Source: Candidatus Latescibacterota bacterium
Lineage (GTDB): Bacteria > JAAXHH01
Assembly: GCA_022823465.1 (NCBI GenBank)
Contig: JAJEHX010000001.1
Coordinates: 1 to 64,000, forward strand
Length of the DNA: 64,000 nucleotides
Direction: 5' to 3'
The notes below the pieces were generated by a model. It saw nothing but the letters and a program-made list of their open reading frames with translations. It was not told where the DNA came from and made no database searches. Each line of letters opens with the position of its first letter. Within the stretch, counting starts at the first letter, position 1. A program made the position numbers and the translations under genes. Shown one piece after another: positions 28,842 through 37,151 of this stretch.

Positions 28842-30197
28842 ATGAAGACCACCGTTGTGCCGTCCTTTCGAGTTATGTCTGGGTTATTGTCCAGGCAACG
28901 CAAATGCACTATTCCCTCCCTGAGTATAACTTCCCCGATTCCTTTCCTGCTCGTGTTTCTGGCAGTGACCGCATGCGGCAGCGGCGGTGATCCGCCCGTG
29001 GCCACATCCGACTGCGTGGAATGCCACCGGCAGGCCACGCCCGGAATCGTCACGGACTGGGAGCTCAGCACCCACAGCACGAATGGCGTGGACTGCGCTA
29101 TGTGTCATGGAGGCGGGCACCGCACGGAGGACGACGTCGCCTTGGCCGGGGTCGCCACCCCCGACGTGTGCGCCACGTGCCATCCGATCCAGGTCGAGCA
29201 GTTCGCGGGGGGCAAGCACGCGCTCGCATGGGCCAGCATGAACGCCATGCCGACGACCCACTTCCTGCCGATGGCCCTGACGGAGGGGATGAAGGGCTGC
29301 GGCGGATGTCACCGCATCGGCCTCAAGACCGAAGAAGAAATCAAGACGATCAAGGCGCAGGACGGGCTGTTCGGCCTGTCGTCCTGCGACGTCTGCCATA
29401 CCCGCCATCTCTTCTCGGTGAAGGAGGCCATGGAGCCCCAGGCGTGCAGGACGTGCCACATGGGCTTCGACCATCCGCAGTGGGAGATGTACTCGTCCTC
29501 CAAGCACGGCGTCAGGCACCTGCTCAAGCAGAACGGCACGCTGCCCGCGCACGCCCAGGCGCCCACGTGCCAGACCTGCCACATGCCACAGGGAGACCAC
29601 GGCGTGCGGACCGCGTGGGGGTTCCTGGCCGTCCGCCTGCCCATGCCGGAAGACCCGCAGTGGGCGGCGGACCGGGCAACGATACTGCAGGCGCTCGGGG
29701 TACTGGATCCGGAAGGTAACCCCACGCCTCGCCTGGAGGTGGTCAAACAGGCCGACGTGGCACGGCTGACCGAGGAAGACTGGCAGCGGGAGCGCGACCG
29801 CATGACCGGCATCTGCGAGCAGTGCCACTCGGCCAATCTCGTGCGGGCCGAACTTGAAAAAGGCGACGAGATGATCCGCGAGACAGACCGGCTCCTGGCC
29901 GAGGCGATCCGCATCGTCGCCACACTGTACCGGGACGGGATACTGGCCCGACCGGAACACTACACCTACGACTATCCCGATCTGCTGGCGTTCCACGACG
30001 CGCCTACGATGATTGAGCAGCGGCTGTTCAGGATGCACCTGGAGCATCGGATGAGGGCGTTCCAGGGGACCTTCCACAACAATCCGGATTACGCGCTGTG
30101 GTACGGCTGGAGTGAAATGGTGCAGGACCTGGCCGAAATCCGGGCGCTCGCCCGGGACCTGCGGGAAGACGCCGGTCGGCGCGGCAAGGCGGAGTAA
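28842..30197 (+). CDS. Octahaem HAO-like cytochrome c lipoprotein
   Basis: 451 residues. The N terminus has a long basic and hydrophobic leader ending in a lipobox (LAVTAC, Cys45). Eight CxxCH haem sites appear in order: CVECH, CAMCH, CATCH, CGGCH, CDVCH, CRTCH, CQTCH and CEQCH. The C-terminal helices (MRAFQGTFHNNPDYALWYGWSEMVQDLAEI) match the hydroxylamine oxidoreductase (HAO) superfamily. Such enzymes interconvert hydroxylamine, nitrite or NO. Whether this one oxidises or reduces depends on a cross-linking tyrosine I cannot assign by eye. The following NapC-type gene suggests electrons arrive from quinol, favouring a reductive role as in epsilonproteobacterial HAO/CycX systems. Lipid anchoring of an HAO is notable. 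Confidence 0.85.
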   Translation: MKTTVVPSFRVMSGLLSRQRKCTIPSLSITSPIPFLLVFLAVTACGSGGDPPVATSDCVECHRQATPGIVTDWELSTHSTNGVDCAMCHGGGHRTEDDVALAGVATPDVCATCHPIQVEQFAGGKHALAWASMNAMPTTHFLPMALTEGMKGCGGCHRIGLKTEEEIKTIKAQDGLFGLSSCDVCHTRHLFSVKEAMEPQACRTCHMGFDHPQWEMYSSSKHGVRHLLKQNGTLPAHAQAPTCQTCHMPQGDHGVRTAWGFLAVRLPMPEDPQWAADRATILQALGVLDPEGNPTPRLEVVKQADVARLTEEDWQRERDRMTGICEQCHSANLVRAELEKGDEMIRETDRLLAEAIRIVATLYRDGILARPEHYTYDYPDLLAFHDAPTMIEQRLFRMHLEHRMRAFQGTFHNNPDYALWYGWSEMVQDLAEIRALARDLREDAGRRGKAE

Positions 30198-30199
30198 TT

Positions 30200-30323
30200 G
30201 GCCGGCGCGGTCGAAGCGGCTGGTGCGGTCGTAGTGATCGGCGCGGTCGAAGCAGTTGGAGCGGCCGAAGTGGCTGGTTCGGTCTGGGACTGGAGCGGTC
30301 GAAGTGGCCGGCGCGGACTGGGA
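30200..30323. repeat. Degenerate 18-nt tandem repeat between the HAO-like and NapC-like genes
   Basis: About seven units around the theme GGCCGGCGCGGTCGAAGC, one of them shortened to 16 bases, start right after the TAA stop. The reading frame stays open to 30338 and would encode GAVEAA-like hexapeptides if the stop were read through. Probably recent slippage or duplication. Confidence 0.75.
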
Positions 30324-30338
30324 CAGGAGGCGAACTGA

Positions 30339-30956
30339 GTGACCGGATACACCGTCAGCCTCATCGTCCTGGCGCTCGCCACGCTCGCCATGATCGCGGT
30401 ACTCCTGCGGCGGCCGGACATGGCCGCCACGGCCGGAGGCATGGTATTCGCGTTTTTCACTTTCTTCCTGCTGCCGGGCACGGCCCTGCTCGGCGGCGCC
30501 GTGCAGCACTACGAGCAGGCCAAGACCACGGAATTCTGCGTCTCCTGCCACGTCAATCAGCCCTACGAAGAGAGTCTCTACATCGATGACGGGCGGTTCC
30601 TGCCTGCCGCGCATTTCCAGAACAAGCGGGTCCCGGCGGAGCGCGCCTGCTATGCCTGCCATTCGGACTACACCATGTTCGGGGACGTGGACGATAAGAT
30701 CCGGGGCGTGCGGCACGTCTGGCACAATGTCTTGGGGACCTGGTCCACGCCCGTCGCGTTGTACAAGCCTTACGAAAACACGGCCTGTCTCGAATGCCAC
30801 GCGGGTGCGCGTTCGTACGAGGATCATCCGGAGCACCGGCCCTATCTTCGGGAACTCGTCGACGGTTCGAAATCTTGCGTAATGTGCCACAATCTGGTGC
30901 ACGAGGTGGACAAGCTGGATCGATTCGGGAAATGGGAACCGGAGGTTGGCGAATGA
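30339..30956 (+). CDS. NapC/NirT-type tetrahaem cytochrome c (quinol dehydrogenase)
   Basis: 205 residues from GTG 30339, preceded by GGAGG. Two hydrophobic N-terminal segments (about 5-22 and 32-52) anchor it; classical NapC has one. Four CxxCH sites follow: CVSCH (C67), CYACH, CLECH and CVMCH. The spacing and the ERACYACHSDYTMFG segment fit NapC/NirT/CycX proteins, which take electrons from the quinol pool and pass them to periplasmic multihaem reductases. The obvious partner is the octahaem protein just upstream. Its stop overlaps the start of the 70-residue membrane protein. Confidence 0.88.
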   Translation: MTGYTVSLIVLALATLAMIAVLLRRPDMAATAGGMVFAFFTFFLLPGTALLGGAVQHYEQAKTTEFCVSCHVNQPYEESLYIDDGRFLPAAHFQNKRVPAERACYACHSDYTMFGDVDDKIRGVRHVWHNVLGTWSTPVALYKPYENTACLECHAGARSYEDHPEHRPYLRELVDGSKSCVMCHNLVHEVDKLDRFGKWEPEVGE

Positions 30957-31165
30957 GGGGTCTGCGGGAGTCCGGCCAGGGAGAGGGATTCGCCCGGCGC
31001 CTTTTTATCTCGGGCTGGCTGATCGCGGCGGGCCTGGTTGTGATATTGGCGACCCTGTTCTGGAACCATCCGGTCTCGATGACCCTGTTCCTTTGCCTGG
31101 GAGCCGTGCTCGTCCTCGCCGGCATGGCGCTTTTCCTGTGGTCCGTCGTCTCCGGCCGCGAGTGA
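30953..31165 (+). CDS. Small two-helix membrane protein in the cytochrome operon
   Basis: 70 residues. ATG at 30953 overlaps the NapC-like stop as ATGA, so translation is coupled. Two helices (LFISGWLIAAGLVVILATLFW and MTLFLCLGAVLVLAGMALFLW) are joined by a short loop. No haem motif or known domain. It may stabilise the quinol dehydrogenase complex; function unknown. Confidence 0.75.
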   Translation: MRGLRESGQGEGFARRLFISGWLIAAGLVVILATLFWNHPVSMTLFLCLGAVLVLAGMALFLWSVVSGRE

Positions 31166-31231
31166 TGGCTCCCGCGAAACCTGTATAGATTATCCCTCCG
31201 CGCCTGCGATTCCCTCCACGTCGTCGATTCC

Positions 31232-31882
31232 CTAGGTGCCTGCGGTATCTTCAGTGTCGTCGATTTCCTCGGCGTCCTCAATCGGGTGTAGATCAATCGG
31301 CGTGAGCACGCCGTAGAATCCGTATTTCGTGCCTCGCCGATCACCCATTCCCGGCGGAAAGTACGCTTCGATCAGGGCCAGCAGCCTCCGGCTGAATTCG
31401 GCCGCCTGTTCTTCTGACAGGCGCGCCCGGTTATGGTTGACGGACGCCTGGTAATTCGGGCCGTACACCCCTTCCGCCGCTTCGCGAAAAGCCTGGTTGA
31501 ACTGGAAGGCTACGTCCGATGGTATGGCATCTTCCTGTATAGTCTCTTCTTGTATGACCTTTTCCTGCTGATCATCCGATTCGAGATGCTCCCGGACGCG
31601 AATCGCGCCTGCCGCCGGCAGACAACGCCGGTCCCCGGGACGCGCACTTTCTTCCAACACGACGACGCCTGTTTGTTCCAGTTTTTGAAGATGGTACAGT
31701 ACCCGGGCGTCGGTAACGTCCAGGGCCCGTGAAATCTCCGCGACCGACTTCCCCGCGCCAAGGATTTCGAGCATGCGCCAGCGCAGGGGGTCGAGGATTA
31801 CGTCGGCGCGGCCGTCTTCGATGACGAGGGCCGCGTCCTTCGATAAACCGTTAGGGAAGTTCAGTTCACGCCAGGCAGTCAT
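31232..31882 (-). CDS. ArsR-like winged-helix transcriptional regulator
   Basis: 216 residues from ATG 31882, chosen because GGAGG precedes it by 5 bases; the upstream ATG at 31912 lacks a ribosome site. Residues about 20-85 form a helix-turn-helix of ArsR type (DPLRWRMLEILGAGKSVAEISRALDV, then LYHLQKLEQTGVVVL). The remaining C-terminal half has a Gln/Glu-rich linker and a helical domain, so ligand or partner binding there is likely. No metal-binding cysteine pair is visible. It converges on the cytochrome operon; targets unknown. Confidence 0.8.
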   Translation of the reverse strand: MTAWRELNFPNGLSKDAALVIEDGRADVILDPLRWRMLEILGAGKSVAEISRALDVTDARVLYHLQKLEQTGVVVLEESARPGDRRCLPAAGAIRVREHLESDDQQEKVIQEETIQEDAIPSDVAFQFNQAFREAAEGVYGPNYQASVNHNRARLSEEQAAEFSRRLLALIEAYFPPGMGDRRGTKYGFYGVLTPIDLHPIEDAEEIDDTEDTAGT

Positions 31883-32082
31883 TCGGACCTCCGCGCTTAT
31901 GAGTCGTGGCATGGCTCGGGATGAGAAAAGATGTCATATATCTGGAATGCATGCATCGTTGAAGAGAGGATATGTGCTTCTTAATTTAATGGATGAGGCG
32001 AACCACGTTGGTTTATATTTGTTTGGGTTCGGCTTAAGTCATACGGCAACACAGAGAATGAGCATACATACACGGAGCGAAT

Positions 32083-32889
32083 GTGGACCGGAATGTAATC
32101 CAGTACTACGAGAAGATCGAGAACGAATCCGATCGCCTGGACAGGGGAACCGCCCGGTTAGAAGGCGAAAGGACCAGGGCGTTTCTTCAGGAACACCTCC
32201 CCTCGCCGCCGGCCCGTGTCCTCGACGTCGGCGGCGGCCCTGGCGCCTACGCCTTATGGCTGGCCGAGCAGTCCTACGAAGTCCATTTGTTGGACATTGT
32301 CCCGCTCCACATCGAGCAGGCAAAGGAACGGGATAAAGACGGATTGCTGAAGAGCGCGGCGGTCGGTGACGCCAGAACCCTGGACTTCGAGACGGGTTCC
32401 GTGGACGCGGTCCTTCTTCTGGGACCGCTGTACCACCTTCCGGAGCGGCCTGACCGGATTGAGGCCCTCGAGGAATCCCTTCGCGTGCTGAAACCAGGGG
32501 GCGTTCTGGTCTGTGCGGCCATTTCCAGGTTCGCTTCGTTCCTGGACGGCATGAGGAAAGGATACCTGTTCGATCCGGTGTTTTCCAGGATCGTCCTGAA
32601 AGACCTGAACGAAGGGCGCCACGAAAATCCGGGAATGGATCCCCGTTATTTCACTACTTCCTGTTTCCACCGGCCTGAAGAACTTGAAGAAGAGATCACA
32701 GACGCGGGATTCGACCTGGTGAAGACAATTGGACTGGAAGGCCCGGCCTGGTTTCTGAGTGATTTCGATGACCTGTGGGCGGATGCGTCAAAACGCCAGG
32801 AGTTGCTCACCTTCCTGAAGTTGATCGAGACGGAATCCTCGCTCATCGGCGTGAGCGCGCACATCCTCACCGTAGCGAAGGCGCCTTGA
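32083..32889 (+). CDS. Class I SAM-dependent methyltransferase
   Basis: 268 residues. GTG at 32083 follows GGAG. Motif I is RVLDVGGGPGAYALWLA, motif II VHLLDIVP, and post-II DAVLLLGPLYHL with LKPGGVLVCAAISRFASFLDGM. This layout is typical of the small-molecule Methyltransf_11/25 group. The substrate is unknown. It leads a plus-strand run of single-domain enzymes that continues to 38.3 kb. Confidence 0.88.
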   Translation: MDRNVIQYYEKIENESDRLDRGTARLEGERTRAFLQEHLPSPPARVLDVGGGPGAYALWLAEQSYEVHLLDIVPLHIEQAKERDKDGLLKSAAVGDARTLDFETGSVDAVLLLGPLYHLPERPDRIEALEESLRVLKPGGVLVCAAISRFASFLDGMRKGYLFDPVFSRIVLKDLNEGRHENPGMDPRYFTTSCFHRPEELEEEITDAGFDLVKTIGLEGPAWFLSDFDDLWADASKRQELLTFLKLIETESSLIGVSAHILTVAKAP

Positions 32890-32926
32890 AGTACGCTGAC
32901 CTGCCCTGAAGTGTGCTGATTCACCC
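32887..32926. repeat. Two tandem 20-nt units spanning a stop codon
   Basis: TGAAGTACGCTGACCTGCCC is followed by a related copy beginning TGAAGTGTGCTGATTC. The first TGA is the stop of the methyltransferase. A further similar stretch occurs near 36175. Confidence 0.6.
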
Positions 32927-32958
32927 GGCAGCCCGCCTGTTTCGAAGAGGCCAGAGCC

Positions 32959-33675
32959 TTGCGGATTTCAGCGATATCTTTTGATGGCGACATGACCCTG
33001 TGGGATTTTCAGCAGGTTATGCGGCATTCATTGAAAAAAGCCCTTGTGGAACTGCGCAGGCTGGTACCTTCACGGCGCGCCCAGAACCTCTCTGTGGAGG
33101 AAATGATTACCATTCGCAATCAGGTTGAGGAAGAAGTAAAAGGCGAGGTCTGGAACCACGAGGAAATCAGGCTGCTTGCTTTTGAGCGGACGCTCGAAAG
33201 CATAGGGTGTCCGGACCGTGAACTGGCTGCCTACCTGAATAGGTTATACCTCAAACATCGTTTCGAAGACACTGAACTGTATCCCGACGTCGTACCCGCG
33301 TTCGACCAACTGGCGCCTCGTTACAAACTGGGCCTGCTGTCCAATGGGAACAGTTACCCCGAGCGGTGCGGGCTGGAGGGACGTTTTGCCTTCGTGATCT
33401 TTTCGCAGGATGTGCGCGTTAAGAAGCCTGATCGGAGGATTTTTGAGATCACCGCGCAGAAAGCAGGTTGTCCGATGGACGAGCTTCTGCACGTGGGGGA
33501 TTCCCTTAAGAACGACGTAATGGGAGCGCAAGAGGCCGGAGCGAAAACAGTCTGGCTGAATCGTGATGGCTTGGCAAACGACACCGGGATCAGAGCCGAC
33601 CATGAGATCGGCACGTTGGCCGAGTTGCCAGAAGTAGTGAGGACAGTCGCAAACAAAGCCAGGAAGAATCTATAA
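32959..33675 (+). CDS. HAD superfamily hydrolase
   Basis: 238 residues. The start is TTG at 32959, 8 bases after GAAGAGG. Motif I is FDGDMTLWD (nucleophile and acid/base aspartates), motif II LLSNGN, motif III the lysine in KKPDRRIFE, and motif IV GDSLKNDVMGA. A helical cap lies between residues 15 and 90, giving subclass IA. Likely a phosphatase of a small phosphorylated metabolite. The next gene starts one base after its stop. Confidence 0.9.
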   Translation: MRISAISFDGDMTLWDFQQVMRHSLKKALVELRRLVPSRRAQNLSVEEMITIRNQVEEEVKGEVWNHEEIRLLAFERTLESIGCPDRELAAYLNRLYLKHRFEDTELYPDVVPAFDQLAPRYKLGLLSNGNSYPERCGLEGRFAFVIFSQDVRVKKPDRRIFEITAQKAGCPMDELLHVGDSLKNDVMGAQEAGAKTVWLNRDGLANDTGIRADHEIGTLAELPEVVRTVANKARKNL

Positions 33676-33676
33676 G

Positions 33677-34447
33677 ATGCTGCAAGAGGGTGATTCCGTC
33701 CAGGGTAGTATCAATCCTGTTGTGCGGATTGGAGAAACCATACGCAGACCGGTCCATAGGTGGACTCCAGCCGTCCATTCCTTGCTGCGCTACCTGGAGG
33801 AGATTGGTTTTTCCGGCGTCCCTCGTGTTCTTGGAATCGACGACCTGGGAAGAGAGATACTTTCGTTCATTCCCGGGGAGGTGGCTTGGCGACCTTGGCC
33901 GGAGGTGATGCTTGAGGAAAACGGGCTCGTGGAAATAGCGCACTTCTTGCGTCGATACCACCACGCAGTGCGAGATTTCGAGCCTCCACCGGATGTGGAA
34001 TGGTATGCTCCCCACGTAACGTGGCAACCAGGAATGTCCATCCGACACGGGGATCTTGGACCCTGGAATACTGTCTGGAAAGGTCGAGTTTTAGAGGGAG
34101 TGATCGACTGGGACTTTGCTGAACCAGGCGATCCTCTCAGCAACGTTAGCCAATTTGCCTGGTACGCAGTGCCTCTACGAGGTGACGACCATTGGAAAAG
34201 AGTTGGATTTACCGAAAAACCCGATCTCAGGACCAGATTGTTGGTACTCTCTGACACTTATGGTACGGACTCCACTGCAATTCTGGACGCCTTATGCGAT
34301 CTGCAACTGGAAGAGTATCGCAGAATCGAGACGCTTGGCGGACAGGGACTCCATCCATGGTCCGTTTTCTACCAGCGCGGGGATCTTGCAGAACTCGCAG
34401 AGGAGAACTCGTGGCTGCGGGAGAATTACGATTCGCTTGCCGCGTAG
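33677..34447 (+). CDS. Aminoglycoside phosphotransferase (APH) family kinase-like protein
   Basis: 256 residues. The catalytic loop IRHGDLGPWNTVW and the metal-binding VIDWDFAEPGDPLSN are both intact, as in APH/choline kinases. The N-terminal nucleotide-binding lobe is short. A true antibiotic-resistance role cannot be claimed; such genes often phosphorylate other alcohols. It probably forms an operon with the HAD gene, which ends one base upstream. Confidence 0.85.
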   Translation: MLQEGDSVQGSINPVVRIGETIRRPVHRWTPAVHSLLRYLEEIGFSGVPRVLGIDDLGREILSFIPGEVAWRPWPEVMLEENGLVEIAHFLRRYHHAVRDFEPPPDVEWYAPHVTWQPGMSIRHGDLGPWNTVWKGRVLEGVIDWDFAEPGDPLSNVSQFAWYAVPLRGDDHWKRVGFTEKPDLRTRLLVLSDTYGTDSTAILDALCDLQLEEYRRIETLGGQGLHPWSVFYQRGDLAELAEENSWLRENYDSLAA

Positions 34448-34486
34448 ACGTGGACTACGCGTCTTCCAACACGTTACTTGCTGAAA

Positions 34487-34680
34487 ATGCCAGCCATCCC
34501 GAGAAAACCCATCCATACGGTCGGGGACGCGGAACTGCTTAATATGTCCCTGCCCCACAAAATAGGTTGAGAAGGATTCTACAGCACTTTTTCGAGATTG
34601 TCGAGTTTCGGTCCATGAAGGTACAATCTGCAGACAGCGGGTTGTTCGGCATGGACGGACTATGGGCAATTCTGATGAAG
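34487..34680 (+). pseudogene. Truncated copy of the methyltransferase gene at 37152-37862
   Basis: The first 77 bases match 37152-37228 with three differences. The remaining 115 match 37732-37846 with about ten differences. Roughly 500 bp of the middle are missing. The fused frame stops after 27 codons. The homology begins at the start codon and does not extend upstream. This is a decayed, internally deleted duplicate. Confidence 0.85.
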
Positions 34681-34842
34681 CCGCTCAGATGTGCCAACAA
34701 GTAACCGATCTACCCATTCTGGACAAAATCGCCTTTTCTTGCGAAAACCATCAACGACAGGGACGAGTCCATTCATGCACGGAATGCAATTTAGCTTTGA
34801 ATGCCAAATCGTCTTGTAAGCTATCCATTTTGGATGATCAAC

Positions 34843-35322
34843 ATGCGGGACAAACAGGATTTGATCCGAATCGAGTCTCTTGACCCTAAGCACTATGATG
34901 GGATTCTCAAAATCGTAGAGAATCTCCCCGAATGGTTTGACGAGTCCGCCCGAAGCAAGTCCGTCCCTGTTGATATTCGACATCAGATGGGTTTTGTGGC
35001 CGTTGCATCCAACAAGATCGTTGGCTTTGTTACCCTGTACGTGGCAGAGGGACGACTTCACATCGGCTGGCTCGCCGTCGAACGGGAGTCTCAGCGGCAG
35101 GGTCTAGGCAGCAGACTGCTGGATGCCGCGGAGGCGAAAGCCCGGGAGATGGGTATAGATGAACTCGCGACTTATACGCTGGGAGAAAACGTTGCGTATT
35201 CCCCATACGAGGTGACGAGGAGTTTCTACTGGAATCGCGGATTCCGAGTGTATAAACGATCCAGGACGGACAACCCTGGTTGCCCGGAAGAAATCTGGAT
35301 TTCGAAACATGTCAGGGAGTGA
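34843..35322 (+). CDS. GNAT family N-acetyltransferase
   Basis: 159 residues from ATG 34843; in-frame ATGs at 34801 and 34834 have no better ribosome site. The acetyl-CoA motif is RESQRQGLGSRLLDAAE, preceded by LHIGWLAVE, and motif B is SFYWNRGFRVY. It belongs to the Acetyltransf_1 group with unknown substrate. It lies between the decayed methyltransferase copy and an overlapping unknown gene. Confidence 0.82.
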   Translation: MRDKQDLIRIESLDPKHYDGILKIVENLPEWFDESARSKSVPVDIRHQMGFVAVASNKIVGFVTLYVAEGRLHIGWLAVERESQRQGLGSRLLDAAEAKAREMGIDELATYTLGENVAYSPYEVTRSFYWNRGFRVYKRSRTDNPGCPEEIWISKHVRE

Positions 35323-36082
35323 GAGACCTTCCTCAGGTTATGCATCGGAGGAGCCCGTGGCAGAGTTGTTTTCCATCACGCGTGTGAATCGCCTGCGGCG
35401 GGCTGCTGTAAAGGCCGGAAAGATTCCCTATAAAGAGGGCGAATGGGCACTGGAATACCAACCCATCGTTAGTAGATTCGCCTATGATCTGTTGAGTGTC
35501 TTCGACACACTTTGGCTCAAGCCAGGATTCGAACTGCAAGCCTCCGTGTACTGGTCGGGCGGAAACGGAAACGGCAGTATCTGGGCGGTTTCGACCGATA
35601 CCCGGCCCGATGCTTCGGATGAGAATTTCAAGCTTGAAGACAAGTCCATGGATCGTTCACGCGAGTTCGTCCCTCTCATGCAGGCAATAGAAGGTGACGG
35701 GAGTCCCTGGTCCTACCTGTCTGCTTCGATCCTGTCTCGCGAGGCCGAGGAATTTGGAGCGTTGTGGCACGGCTGTGTATGGAGCGACCAGGAGATACTC
35801 TCCAAACCTCCTCCGCAGGCAGATGGCCAGGATTCTGTTGGCAGGCGGAAGTCGACCGGCGTGGCACCGGTCAGTGAGTGGAGATGGTGCGAAGCTGTTC
35901 CTCATACCTGGCAGCCGACCTACGCGGACACTGGAACGAACAGTGAGGTCATTCTGCACATCTACAATCCTGTGGGTGGAGAAAGAATCTACCGGGCTAC
36001 GGATACCTACTCCGCTGGCAGCTACGTTTGCAAGACCGAAGATTCCATACTGTGCTGGGGTGGTCCAGGTATCATCTACTGA
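35309..36082 (+). CDS. Hypothetical protein
   Basis: 257 residues, no signal peptide or membrane segment. It overlaps the GNAT gene by 14 bases. Tryptophan-rich blocks (ASVYWSGGNGNGSIWAVSTDTRPD, GSPWSYLSASILSREAEEFGALWHGCVW, WRWCEAVPHTWQPTY) suggest a compact soluble beta-rich domain. I do not recognise the family. Base composition resembles the neighbouring AT-richer genes. Confidence 0.6.
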   Translation: MSGSERPSSGYASEEPVAELFSITRVNRLRRAAVKAGKIPYKEGEWALEYQPIVSRFAYDLLSVFDTLWLKPGFELQASVYWSGGNGNGSIWAVSTDTRPDASDENFKLEDKSMDRSREFVPLMQAIEGDGSPWSYLSASILSREAEEFGALWHGCVWSDQEILSKPPPQADGQDSVGRRKSTGVAPVSEWRWCEAVPHTWQPTYADTGTNSEVILHIYNPVGGERIYRATDTYSAGSYVCKTEDSILCWGGPGIIY

Positions 36083-36348
36083 CCGATCATGCACTTGATT
36101 GGGATAACGCAGACAGTATCCACCGCTAGTTGTCTGGCAACAGCTTTATCTCCGATGTGCGAGAACCTATCGTAGGTGCGCTGATCTGCCATTTAGTGTT
36201 CTCATCCATCCTTCAGTTTGGATATGACGTATTGAGATGGTTCAGCACTTGAAGGGTATTGTGTACCGGAGCCAGAATGAACATATTCAATGGCCGATCT
36301 GATCAAAGTCCTGAAGTTGCGTTTAGTCTATTTCCATAGGAGCGTACA

Positions 36349-37149
36349 ATGAGCACACTCAAACTCGTAATCAGTATCTGTCTGATGGGTTTCGGATTTC
36401 ATGGCTGCTCCGCATCCGATACGTCAGATAGTCCGCCACCCGATGCCGAGATGACGGCTTGGGGCTACGAAGCAGAGAACGGGCCGGACGTCTGGGGCCA
36501 GTTGGACCCCGGCTACGTTCTTTGTGCGGAGGGAACGCTTCAATCACCCATCGACCTGGCAAATGCCACCTCGGCAGAGCTTCCTGCCATTGTTTTCAAC
36601 TACCAGCCGTCAATAATGGACGTCCACAATAACGGCCACACGATCGAAGTGGCGCCTGTCGAAGAAAACCGGATAGAGATCGATGGTACGGGGTATGAGC
36701 TTTTACAGTTTCATTTTCACGCGCCGAGCGAGCACACGTTGGCCGGCCGGTTATTTGATATGGAGATGCACCTCGTGCACCGGAACGAGGAGGGGACGCT
36801 TGCGGTAATCGGGGTTTTGGTCGGGCAGGGCAACGAAAACGCGGCGTTTAATCCCATGTGGGATCAGTTGCCGGCCACGGCGGGCGAAACGAACCGCGTT
36901 GAAAATGCCGCTATTGATGCCGGCGATCTGCTACCGGATGACAGAAGCACATTTCGCTATGACGGTTCGTTGACTACGCCCCCCTGTTCAGAAGGTGTCC
37001 GGTGGAACGTGCTGACAACGCCCATTGAACTTTCCGAGACGCAGATCGCTGCTTTCAAAGCACTGGTCCATGACAACAACAGACCGGTACAGCCGCTGAA
37101 TGAGCGTGAACTCCTTGTGGATGTTGCAGACGGCGGCCAGAACAGGTAG
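36349..37149 (+). CDS. Alpha-type carbonic anhydrase, lipoprotein
   Basis: 266 residues. A lipobox-like signal (LMGFGFHGC, Cys20) suggests membrane anchoring on the periplasmic side. Zinc ligands are H122 and H124 in QFHFHAPSEH and H141 in MHLVH. The substrate pocket SLTTPPCSEGVRW is intact. It hydrates CO2 to bicarbonate. AGGAG precedes the ATG. It ends 2 bases before the intact methyltransferase gene. Confidence 0.95.
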   Translation: MSTLKLVISICLMGFGFHGCSASDTSDSPPPDAEMTAWGYEAENGPDVWGQLDPGYVLCAEGTLQSPIDLANATSAELPAIVFNYQPSIMDVHNNGHTIEVAPVEENRIEIDGTGYELLQFHFHAPSEHTLAGRLFDMEMHLVHRNEEGTLAVIGVLVGQGNENAAFNPMWDQLPATAGETNRVENAAIDAGDLLPDDRSTFRYDGSLTTPPCSEGVRWNVLTTPIELSETQIAAFKALVHDNNRPVQPLNERELLVDVADGGQNR

Positions 37150-37151
37150 AA

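Noticed and set aside
30198-30338. Read-through extension of the octahaem protein encoding GAVEAA repeats
   Set aside because: The TAA is clear and the repeat is degenerate with a 16-base unit and lost periodicity; treated as intergenic repeat, not coding.
28884-30902. 672-codon open frame on the minus strand across the cytochrome genes
   Set aside because: It is a shadow: the opposite strand carries twelve CxxCH haem motifs in two clearly coding genes, and the minus frame is His/Arg/Gly-rich with no domain.
33677-34447. Aminoglycoside resistance gene
   Set aside because: Only the generic APH catalytic motifs are present; no close identity to a resistance enzyme can be claimed, and it is coupled to a HAD hydrolase.
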